A DNA stretch of 19,250 nt from contig JAUUSJ010000078.1 of the NCBI GenBank assembly GCA_030841965.1, positions 1-19,250 on the forward strand. Direction: 5' to 3'. This DNA is from Blautia sp. GTDB taxonomy: Bacteria > Bacillota > Clostridia > Lachnospirales > Lachnospiraceae. Every line of letters starts with the position of its first letter. The stretch's first letter is position 1. Positions 7,085 through 13,219 of this stretch are shown in pieces. The notes beneath the pieces are model-generated. The model had not been told where the DNA came from and ran no database searches. It worked only from the letters and a program-made list of their open reading frames with translations. Position numbers and translations under genes: made by a program.

Positions 7085-7837
7085 TTAGACCTCTTTTTTA
7101 CAAGTATAGCGAGGCAATCCTTGACTATGTTTTCCATATTCAATCGCTTCTTTTGGACAATTACAGATACAAGCCATACAGTGTGTACATGTATTTCCCC
7201 AGACAGGTTTTCCGTTTTCGATATGGATATTATTAAGAGGGCATATATTGGAGCATTTATTACAGGAAATACAAGCGTCAGTAGCATAAAATTTTTTCGC
7301 ATGGACGAATATAGGATAGAAAAGGTCATTTATAATTCCGCTATTTATCTTGTCCGTAAAAGAAATATCCGTTTGCGGGAGTTTGTCTCTATTTTTAATA
7401 TAAAGAATGGATTGGTTTATAATAGGCTCTGCTTGCCCAATGATTTGTAATGCCATTTCCTGTGGTGGTGTAGCGAACAGCGCAATATAGTTTTCTGGCA
7501 TAAGAATACCAATACATCCCATATAATTCATATTCTTTTTTTTACACAGTTTTTCTAGATAGTTACCTGCATTTCCGATATCGCCTCCGCAGGTCATAAT
7601 GAAATACATATCATGATTTCCTGTAAATACTGTATTTTCTATCCATTTTTGAACAATTCGTGGAATCCTCCATGCATAAGTTGGTACTACAATTACCCAT
7701 GGACGATTGGAGTGCATTTCTGAAAAATCATTTTCTTTAATTTTTTGGAAAAGATTTATAATTTCATCGTTTATCTCTTTTCCTATTCGTTTCGCCACAT
7801 ACTCACTGTTTCCTGTTCCTGAAAAATATAAAATCAT
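7085..7837 (-). CDS. EFR1-family flavodoxin/ferredoxin protein
   Basis: A 250-residue fusion of an N-terminal flavodoxin-like domain (FMN loop SGTGNSEYVA at 6-15; TCGGDIGNAG near 82-91) and a C-terminal bacterial ferredoxin domain. Two [4Fe-4S] motifs are visible: C189-x2-C192-x2-C195-x3-C199-P and C217-x2-C220-x2-C223-x3-C227-P. This matches the EFR1 family, common in anaerobic Bacillota and thought to move low-potential electrons. The start at 7837 has TAGGAGGAA upstream. Its promoter region carries a 31-bp-spaced direct repeat at 7861-7914. It is monocistronic between two hairpin repeats. The physiological partner is not evident. Confidence 0.92.
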   Translation of the reverse strand: MILYFSGTGNSEYVAKRIGKEINDEIINLFQKIKENDFSEMHSNRPWVIVVPTYAWRIPRIVQKWIENTVFTGNHDMYFIMTCGGDIGNAGNYLEKLCKKKNMNYMGCIGILMPENYIALFATPPQEMALQIIGQAEPIINQSILYIKNRDKLPQTDISFTDKINSGIINDLFYPIFVHAKKFYATDACISCNKCSNICPLNNIHIENGKPVWGNTCTHCMACICNCPKEAIEYGKHSQGLPRYTCKKEV

Positions 7838-7860
7838 AGCTAGTTCCTCCTATAATGATG

Positions 7861-7914
7861 TGTAATACATATAATATTTAACAAAATAATCTGTAATATA
7901 TATAATATTTAACC
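7861..7914. promoter_or_regulatory. 31-bp-spaced direct repeats upstream of the EFR1 gene
   Basis: TGTAATACATATAATATTTAA (7861 onward) and TGTAATATATATAATATTTAA (7892 onward) differ at one base and start 31 bp apart, three helical turns. Each is an imperfect dyad with TGT at one end and ACA or ACC at the other. They lie 24-77 bp before the EFR1 start and overlap any promoter there, so cooperative repressor binding is likely. No clear -35/-10 pair could be picked. From 7920 to 8063 I see nothing further. Confidence 0.45.
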
Positions 7915-8063
7915 AATTGACCTTTTTAAGAAACTACAAAAGGTTTACGTCATCTCTTTGTTTTCTATGGATAGCATAACAAAACCGTAATAATATAGCT
8001 TCCATTTTAGCTACAAGTAATCAAGAAATTCCATTCTCAACTCTTAAAACTAAGAATATGTCA

Positions 8064-8225
8064 TACTTACAGTATATATTGCCAGTGCACGGAGTCATCC
8101 CTAAGATAAAAGTTACTACTTCGCATTCCATATTTACAGTATATTATCTTGTCACTACATGGAGTCATTTCTGAGACCAAAGTTTTTACTCCGTATGCCA
8201 TATTTATACAACGTTGCCAGTACAC
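8064..8225 (+). repeat. Degenerate tandem array of the hairpin repeat's left flank
   Basis: Units at 8064-8130 (67 bp) and 8131-8200 (70 bp), and a third starting at 8201 that runs into hairpin copy 3. All share TAyTTACAGTATAT-like starts, a TTGyCAsTrCAyrGAGTCA-like centre and TCCGTATGCCA-like ends. The third unit's GTTGCCAGTACACAG is the conserved left flank of the hairpin repeat, so the first two units look like older, diverged duplicates of that flank without a hairpin. Confidence 0.6.
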
Positions 8226-8425
8226 AGCCGAAAGAGCCGGGAGATATATGTGCCGAAAACGATAGAGAGTGGAGCGATTTTTCGATATACTTAGCTTTGC
8301 CGCTGGAGCACTGTTTGAGTGCCGAAGGCGCGAGTTTGCGGGAGGCGGCAAAAATCAGCGTATGTCGAAAAATCGTGGGAACGAACGTGTTTGCGGGGCA
8401 TATATTTGCCTGCTCTCTTAACGTC
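8211..8425 (+). repeat. Hairpin repeat copy 3 (complete, partly decayed stem)
   Basis: Forward orientation. The left flank GTTGCCAGTACACAG is followed by the conserved core ACGATAGAGAGTGGAGCG, a middle stem of the GCGATTTTT/AAAAATCGT type, an apical stem GTGCC-GAA-GGCGC with one wobble pair, and GAACGAACGTG. The basal arms (8231-8255 and about 8393-8419) pair only imperfectly, in contrast to copies 2, 4 and 5. The right flank keeps ACGTCTG and then runs into the 3' end of the gene at 8451. This may be an older copy. Confidence 0.9.
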
Positions 8426-8450
8426 TGTTGCCATTCTCTCTTTTTTCAAA

Positions 8451-10496
8451 TTATGCTTCCAAATAACTCTCTTTTCGATAAAACGCTTTTTTCTGTGCAA
8501 AATAACTTTCTTTTGGAAGCAAATTATTGTCAACTGCTATTTGTCCAAAAAGGATGGCGGGGTCTAGTATTTCTTTTGGGATGAATTCGTAGTCTTTGGA
8601 AGATTTTTGGAAATCTCCGAGTACGAGTCGGATTGTCTCGTAATCTTTTTCAAACCAATCTTCTAGTAAAGGGATAATCTCATTGTAAAAGATTGTTCCT
8701 AATGTGTCTAAAGTTGGAGAGTTTTTGAGTTTATATAAAAGTTTTGGCTCAATTTGGTAGCTTCTTGATAGGAAATAAGCGATACGGTCGTTTATTTTTG
8801 TGAGAAGTTTTTCTACTTCTATATCCTCGATTACCATATTGGATAAAAATTCCTCGTCGAAAACTTCAACCTCTTTGGATGGAGCAGCAGAGTATGTTTC
8901 AGAAGCCTCGTTATGAAGTATTCTGTTTTCGGAAGGAAGAGTGTTTGATGCATCTGGCTGGGTTGGCTCGGTAGTGGAAGCTGTTTTGCCAGAAGGGTTT
9001 TCGGAGCCTGTAAATATTTGCTGGCATAAATTTGTATAGTAAGATGCCAAAATCTGTAAAACAGTCTCGAATTGTGGCATAAATTTTTCTTCTCCTCCGT
9101 CTAGTAATTCTGTCTCTGTGTAGGATACGTATGCGGTCAGGGAAGAACCAAAGTTTTTTGGTTTTGCAATCTCAAGTTCATCTGTGTTGACTAGGCGAAA
9201 GTTTGCGCTAGTTAGGGCCGTGAGGGGATTGCAAATTTCTAGGATTTTCTCTCTCATATCTGAGGAAGTAAATGGGATAGTCAGACAGATGGAGAAGGTC
9301 ACTTTTTTGGAGTTTTCTTCGAGGCAGTTTAGTAGGGTGGAGATGACAGGTCCATGATTGGAATATTCCAAGATTTGGAAACAGTCTTTCCAAGTATTTT
9401 GGATTGTCGTCTTGTCTGCCATAAGCCAGGTCGCTTTTTCTGTCTGAGCAAAGTTTGGATATTGTTCTGTCAAAATTTCCCCGATATCGTGAAAACAGGA
9501 GATGGCGGTTTTGGCGTTGGATTTTATTTCTAAAAATTGTTCTACTTCTTCCTCCGTTGGAGAGGAAAGATTCATATATCCATTATCGCTATTATTTTTT
9601 AAGAACATAATCATTTTATAGAGGGCGTCTTCTGTATTGACCTCGATAAAATTAGGGTCAGCGAGTTTGGCGTAGTCTGTCTCGATAAAATGGTATAAAT
9701 CTTGGATGGTCAGATAGCCAAAATGGCTCATTACGCAGTAGGTTGGGTCGAGTGTAGTTGGCTTTTCTCTATCTCCATCGAATTCATTTGGGTAGGAAAT
9801 TCTAAAATATTTGTAGATATCTCTTAAATAATGGTATTGGCATCGCTCAGAGTCGGAATTGCATGTATCGGTGATGACTGTGACAGGGATGTCTTGACCA
9901 TATATTTTTTGAGCTCGCTGTTGAATTTCGTACTGCATGAGCAATAGGTCATCGATATTGGACGGATGTTCGAGATGGTATTTCTCAAATAGTAGGAGGG
10001 CGGCGGCAATCCAGACAGCGTCGGAATATTCTAGCCGAGTTTGGGAGCAATAATCGATATGGCTCATATAAGAGATATAGTCTTGTTCGAGCTTAGGTTC
10101 TAGGTATTCGAGTGCTTCTGCGAGTGCGGGTTGGAGTTTCCACTCAAGAATTCCCTCTTTTGTTAATCGTCCCCAAAAGATTAAATACCACCAGTACTCT
10201 CTGCCCTGCAAGTCAACTTCCTCCACAAATCCATTTGGGCGTCCGAGTTTTTCGCCGAGGGCATTCATGCGGTCTAGATAGTAGTTTTCTTCTTTATTGT
10301 GGTGAAAGCAAAGTTGGGTAATTAAAGCGGCGTGGTTCGCCGAGGAAAAGATTTCCTTTAGGATGGATAAATCGGTGGAATCGACTAAGACGGGAGTGGA
10401 TAAAATTTTTTCCCATTGTTCCACAGAGTATCTGCCCCCAACTTTATATTCTCCATAGTATTCTTTATCGCGAAGTAATTGTTTTTCTGTAGGCAT
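8451..10496 (-). CDS. Large protein of unknown function with McrB-like N-terminal domain
   Basis: A 681-residue soluble protein I cannot assign. Residues of roughly 45-130 (NHAALITQL..., a YYWRYL-like REYWWYLIFWGR stretch, then GILEWKLQPALAEALE) resemble the domain that precedes the AAA+ GTPase module in some clostridial McrB-type restriction proteins. No Walker motifs or nuclease motif follow. The middle is mixed alpha/beta without recognisable catalytic motifs. A Ser/Thr/Pro/Glu-rich linker at about 500-545 leads to a helical C-terminal domain. There is no signal peptide or membrane helix. AAGGAG lies 11 bp before ATG 10496, rather far. It is flanked by hairpin repeats 3 and 4 and has no defence genes beside it, so a restriction role is only a hint. 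The gene is intact and probably expressed. Confidence 0.7.
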   Translation of the reverse strand: MPTEKQLLRDKEYYGEYKVGGRYSVEQWEKILSTPVLVDSTDLSILKEIFSSANHAALITQLCFHHNKEENYYLDRMNALGEKLGRPNGFVEEVDLQGREYWWYLIFWGRLTKEGILEWKLQPALAEALEYLEPKLEQDYISYMSHIDYCSQTRLEYSDAVWIAAALLLFEKYHLEHPSNIDDLLLMQYEIQQRAQKIYGQDIPVTVITDTCNSDSERCQYHYLRDIYKYFRISYPNEFDGDREKPTTLDPTYCVMSHFGYLTIQDLYHFIETDYAKLADPNFIEVNTEDALYKMIMFLKNNSDNGYMNLSSPTEEEVEQFLEIKSNAKTAISCFHDIGEILTEQYPNFAQTEKATWLMADKTTIQNTWKDCFQILEYSNHGPVISTLLNCLEENSKKVTFSICLTIPFTSSDMREKILEICNPLTALTSANFRLVNTDELEIAKPKNFGSSLTAYVSYTETELLDGGEEKFMPQFETVLQILASYYTNLCQQIFTGSENPSGKTASTTEPTQPDASNTLPSENRILHNEASETYSAAPSKEVEVFDEEFLSNMVIEDIEVEKLLTKINDRIAYFLSRSYQIEPKLLYKLKNSPTLDTLGTIFYNEIIPLLEDWFEKDYETIRLVLGDFQKSSKDYEFIPKEILDPAILFGQIAVDNNLLPKESYFAQKKAFYRKESYLEA

Positions 10497-10538
10497 AAAA
10501 TTTATATCTCCTTCCTGTATGGGTAAGTTCTAGATTGA

Positions 10539-10629
10539 TATCATGAGGATTGTGAGAGCACATTGTGCGGAGCAATCCGGTATCGAAGGGGGTCAAAAGA
10601 CTTTTTGACCCAAACATTATATCATGATA
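10539..10629. repeat. Second palindromic element in the leader of the 681-residue gene
   Basis: A nested fold: TATCATGA (10539-10546) pairs with TCATGATA (10622-10629). Inside it are GGATTG/CAATCC (10547-10552/10573-10578) enclosing GCAC-ATT-GTGC, and a perfect stem-loop GGGTCAAAA-GACT-TTTTGACCC (10590-10611). Neither stem has a T-run, so it is not a standard terminator. On the minus strand TGA-TATAAT (plus 10616-10624) is an extended -10 box, so transcription of the gene at 10496 could start just before the hairpins and place them in its 5' leader. It could equally be a small mobile palindrome; only one copy is present here. Confidence 0.5.
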
Positions 10630-10777
10630 GTATTTTATTATCTCATATTGGAATGGAAAAAGCAAGTAAAATAAACATATGTTCTGATAAAAGGTTCAAT
10701 TTGGAGATTTCGGAGTTTCTAAAAACTATCATTTTTTATAATTTAGGATATTTTTGAGTTTATTTTATTTAGATTAG

Positions 10778-10805
10778 TTGCTATTTTTTTTGTTTTCTGT
10801 ATAAT
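10778..10805 (+). promoter_or_regulatory. Sigma70-type promoter for a micro-ORF
   Basis: TTGCTA at 10778-10783, a 16-bp spacer and TATAAT at 10800-10805, followed 32 bp later by ATG 10838. The stretch 10630-10777 is very AT-rich and shows no other feature. Confidence 0.45.
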
Positions 10806-10837
10806 GAAAGAGAATGGGTAATAGTATTAAGGAGAAT

Positions 10838-10906
10838 ATGATAAGAACAGGAAAAGATTTACAAAATCTGTTTAATATAGGGAGGACGGTTGACTTTGAA
10901 ATTTGA
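10838..10906 (+). CDS. 22-codon micro-ORF or gene remnant
   Basis: ATG 10838 opens a 22-residue frame (MIRTGKDLQNLFNIGRTVDF then EI, stop TGA). It is preceded by AAGGAG with only 3 bp of spacing and by a reasonable promoter. GGGAGG at 10880 is followed by a TTG codon opening TLKFDSAIIFL, whose stop overlaps (ATGA) an 11-codon frame, MKHEKFKVQIV. Chained tiny frames with ribosome sites suggest either a leader-peptide cluster or fragments of a decayed gene. I cannot identify a parent gene. Confidence 0.25.
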   Translation: MIRTGKDLQNLFNIGRTVDFEI

Positions 10907-10999
10907 TTCTGCTATCATTTTCTTATGAAACACGAAAAGTTTAAGGTGCAGATAGTATAAAAATTGTAGATAGAAAAGCAGGAAAATCATATTGAAAGT

Positions 11000-11296
11000 A
11001 TGTAGTAGTAATCTTTATAAAAGAGAATATTGCAGTATTTTTCCAGTACACAGCGAAGAGAGTCCGTAGATATGTTCTCTAAAAACGATAGAGAGTGGAG
11101 CGGTTTTTCGATATACTTAGCTTTGCCGCTGGAGCACTGTCTGAGCATCGTAGATGCGAGTTTGCGGGAAGCGGCAAAAATCAGCGTATGTCGAAAAACC
11201 GCGGGAACGAACGTGTTTTTAGAGAACATATCTACGGACTCTCTTCGCGTCTATCCTCTATACCTAATCAACCACAACCAAAATTCTACACTATCC
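11000..11296 (+). repeat. Hairpin repeat copy 4 (complete, best-paired)
   Basis: The hairpin spans 11054-11247. Basal arms 11054-11086 and 11215-11247 are 33-bp perfect complements (for example GTCCGTAGATATGTTCTCT and its complement). Middle stem: GCGGTTTTTCGATATAC (11100-11116) with GTATGTCGAAAAACCGC (11186-11202), one wobble. Upper stem: TTTGCCGCT (11122-11130) with AGCGGCAAA (11170-11178). Apical stem: GCATC-GTA-GATGC (11145-11157). The left flank is homologous to copy 6 for about 50 bp and may carry a promoter, TTGAAA (10992) N18 TATAAA (11016), reading into the hairpin. The right flank ends TTCTACACTATCC. It lies 156 bp upstream of tarI on the same strand. Confidence 0.95.
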
Positions 11297-11330
11297 AAAG
11301 CGTAAGCCGATAGCCAGAATTTTGATATAA

Positions 11331-11345
11331 CCGTTCATATAACGG
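11331..11345 (+). other. Small stem-loop upstream of tarI
   Basis: CCGTT-CATAT-AACGG forms a 5-bp stem with a 5-nt loop, 58 bp before the tarI start. It lacks a T-run. No convincing -35/-10 pair was found between repeat copy 4 and tarI, although TATTAT at 11370 is a possible -10. The tarI promoter therefore remains unassigned and could lie inside or before the repeat. Confidence 0.3.
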
Positions 11346-11402
11346 ACACATTTATTACCTATTATAAAACACAGAAGAAATTATGAAATACAGGAGGAAA
11401 TC

Positions 11403-12116
11403 ATGGTTTTTGGAGTGATTTTAGCAGGTGGTTTGGGAAGTCGAATGGGCAATATAGAAAAGCCAAAGCAGTACTTAAAGATAGCCAATAAGCCTGTTAT
11501 TATTTATACAATTGAAAAGTTTTTTGTGCATCATGAGTTTGAGAAGATTATTGTACTATGTCCGAGTGCCTGGATTGGTCATACGAAGGGATTGATAAAG
11601 CAATATTTTCATGAGGATGATAAAATTATAGTGACACAAGGAGGAGTCACGCGAAATGAGACGATTATGAGAGCGATTGATTATATCGAGGAGGCGTATG
11701 GTTTAGATGAGGATACTGTAATTGTGACGCATGATTCGGTACGTCCCTTTGTCACATACCGCATTATTCAGGAAAATATTGAGTATGCTGCCAAGTATGG
11801 AGCCTGTGATACAGTGATTCCAGCCACGGATACCATCGTGGAGAGCGAGGATGGGAATTCTATTTCTAATATTCCGGATAGAAGAAGGATGTATCAGGGA
11901 CAGACCCCTCAATCTTTTAAGGCGAAGATGTTAAAGGAACATTATTTATCTCTGTCTGAGAAGGAGAAAGAAGTCTTGACGGATGCGGCGAAGATTTGCG
12001 TCATAAAAGGAGAAAAGGTTCATCTTGTTCAGGGAGAGGTTTCTAATATAAAGATTACGTATACCTATGATTTAAAGGTTGCGGAGATTTTAGCCAAAGG
12101 AGATATTTTATGTTAA
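11403..12116 (+). CDS. tarI: Ribitol-5-phosphate cytidylyltransferase (TarI type)
   Basis: A 237-residue nucleotidyltransferase of the IspD/TarI family, which here would couple CTP to D-ribitol 5-phosphate to give CDP-ribitol for wall teichoic acid or another ribitol polymer. Visible motifs: the CTP loop LAGGLGSRMG (7-16) with R14, K22 in EKPKQYL, GGVTRNE (80-86), and HDSVRPFV (110-117) with metal-binding D111. The segments YQGQTPQSF and NIKITYTYDLKVAE are also conserved in this family. IspD of the MEP pathway is the alternative. TarI is preferred because the next gene is a TarJ-type dehydrogenase overlapping by 7 bp, and the sequence around the substrate loop reads like TarI. AGGAGGAA precedes ATG 11403. 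Confidence 0.88.
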   Translation: MVFGVILAGGLGSRMGNIEKPKQYLKIANKPVIIYTIEKFFVHHEFEKIIVLCPSAWIGHTKGLIKQYFHEDDKIIVTQGGVTRNETIMRAIDYIEEAYGLDEDTVIVTHDSVRPFVTYRIIQENIEYAAKYGACDTVIPATDTIVESEDGNSISNIPDRRRMYQGQTPQSFKAKMLKEHYLSLSEKEKEVLTDAAKICVIKGEKVHLVQGEVSNIKITYTYDLKVAEILAKGDILC

Positions 12117-13135
12117 ATACAGTATACCGTCTTGTTGCCCCGAGAAGATTTGAGATGGCATTGACGGAGATAGATTTATTTGGCGACGAGGTTATTGTCA
12201 GACCGACTCATTTATCTATCTGCCATGCAGACCAGAGATATTATCAGGGAATAAGACCAGATGAGATTCTCTCAAAGAAACTTCCGATGGCTTTGATTCA
12301 CGAGGCGGTCGGGGAGGTTGTCTATGATGCCAGGGGAGAATTTTTGCCTGGAACATCTGTTGTTATGATTCCGAATATACCGACCGAGAAAGATGAGGTT
12401 ATTGCGGAAAATTATTTAAGAAGCAGTAAGTTTCGCGCAAGTAGCTGTGACGGATTCATGCAGGAGCTTGTGGCCATGGGAAGAGACCGAATTATTCCTA
12501 TTCCAGATGAGATTGACAAGACAGTGGCCGCTTTTACAGAACTTGTCTCGGTGAGTGTACATGCGCTTAGGAGATTTGACCGATTTGCACATAAGAGAAG
12601 AGAATATGTGGGAATCTGGGGAGATGGAAATTTGGGCTATATCACGGCTATTTTTTTTAAAGTAATGTTTCCAGATACGAAACTCTATATTTTTGGAGTG
12701 AACGAGGAAAAGCTTTCTTATTTTACATTTGCAGATGCGGTATTTTTAACGCGAGAGATACCAAAGGATTTGAAACTGGACCATGCGTTTGAATGTGTGG
12801 GAAACGCTGCCTCTCAAAAGGCGATAAAGCAGATTATTAGGCATATTGCTCCAGAGGGAGTGATTGCACTTTTGGGAGTTTCTGAGTATGCAGTTCCGAT
12901 TAATACTCGAATGGTGCTAGAGAAGGGATTACATTTTTTTGGCAGTAGTCGAAGTGGAAGAGAGGATTTTGAAAAAACAGTAGAAATTTATAGAGACAAT
13001 CCAGAGGTATTGGAGTATCTGAGTAATATTGTAGGTGCTCAAGTGCAGATAAGGTCGATTGAGGATATGACAAGAGCTTTTGAGATGGATATACAGAAGG
13101 TGATTGGAAAGACGATATTATTATGGAATAAATAA
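12110..13135 (+). CDS. tarJ: Ribulose-5-phosphate reductase (TarJ type)
   Basis: A 341-residue zinc-dependent medium-chain alcohol dehydrogenase. In this subfamily it reduces D-ribulose 5-phosphate to D-ribitol 5-phosphate with NADPH, supplying TarI. The catalytic zinc ligands fit C38 (LSICHADQRYYQG), H64-E65 (ALIHEAVGEV) and E144. The Rossmann motif is GDGNLG at 171-176. The sequence KLPMALIHEAVGEVVYDARG is characteristic of TarJ/Bcs1 enzymes. AAAGGAGA lies 7 bp before ATG 12110, inside the end of tarI, so the two are translationally coupled and their products likely act together in the cytoplasm. No tarK, tarL or export genes are in the window. Confidence 0.88.
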   Translation: MLNTVYRLVAPRRFEMALTEIDLFGDEVIVRPTHLSICHADQRYYQGIRPDEILSKKLPMALIHEAVGEVVYDARGEFLPGTSVVMIPNIPTEKDEVIAENYLRSSKFRASSCDGFMQELVAMGRDRIIPIPDEIDKTVAAFTELVSVSVHALRRFDRFAHKRREYVGIWGDGNLGYITAIFFKVMFPDTKLYIFGVNEEKLSYFTFADAVFLTREIPKDLKLDHAFECVGNAASQKAIKQIIRHIAPEGVIALLGVSEYAVPINTRMVLEKGLHFFGSSRSGREDFEKTVEIYRDNPEVLEYLSNIVGAQVQIRSIEDMTRAFEMDIQKVIGKTILLWNK

Positions 13136-13219
13136 AATTTTATACCAGTTTCGAGAAGCGAGCAATAGTCTAGCAAGACCTAAGAGAAAAGAAAGAAGAG
13201 ACGAGTGGGGTGAGGACAG

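Noticed and set aside
6664..7329. A 221-codon minus-strand frame through the LysR start, hairpin copy 2 and the EFR1 end
   Set aside because: It runs across two well-supported genes in another frame and through the repeat, and the translation has no recognisable domain.
8064..8225. CRISPR array
   Set aside because: Units are adjacent and diverged along their whole length, with no identical short repeats separated by unique spacers and no cas genes.
10590..10611. Rho-independent terminator at the GGGTCAAAA hairpin
   Set aside because: No T-run follows on either strand, and the position is in front of genes rather than behind them.
11403..12116. IspD (MEP-pathway cytidylyltransferase) as the name for this gene
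   Set aside because: The overlapping TarJ-type dehydrogenase and TarI-like substrate-loop sequence favour ribitol-5-phosphate cytidylyltransferase. IspD stays as a lower-probability alternative.
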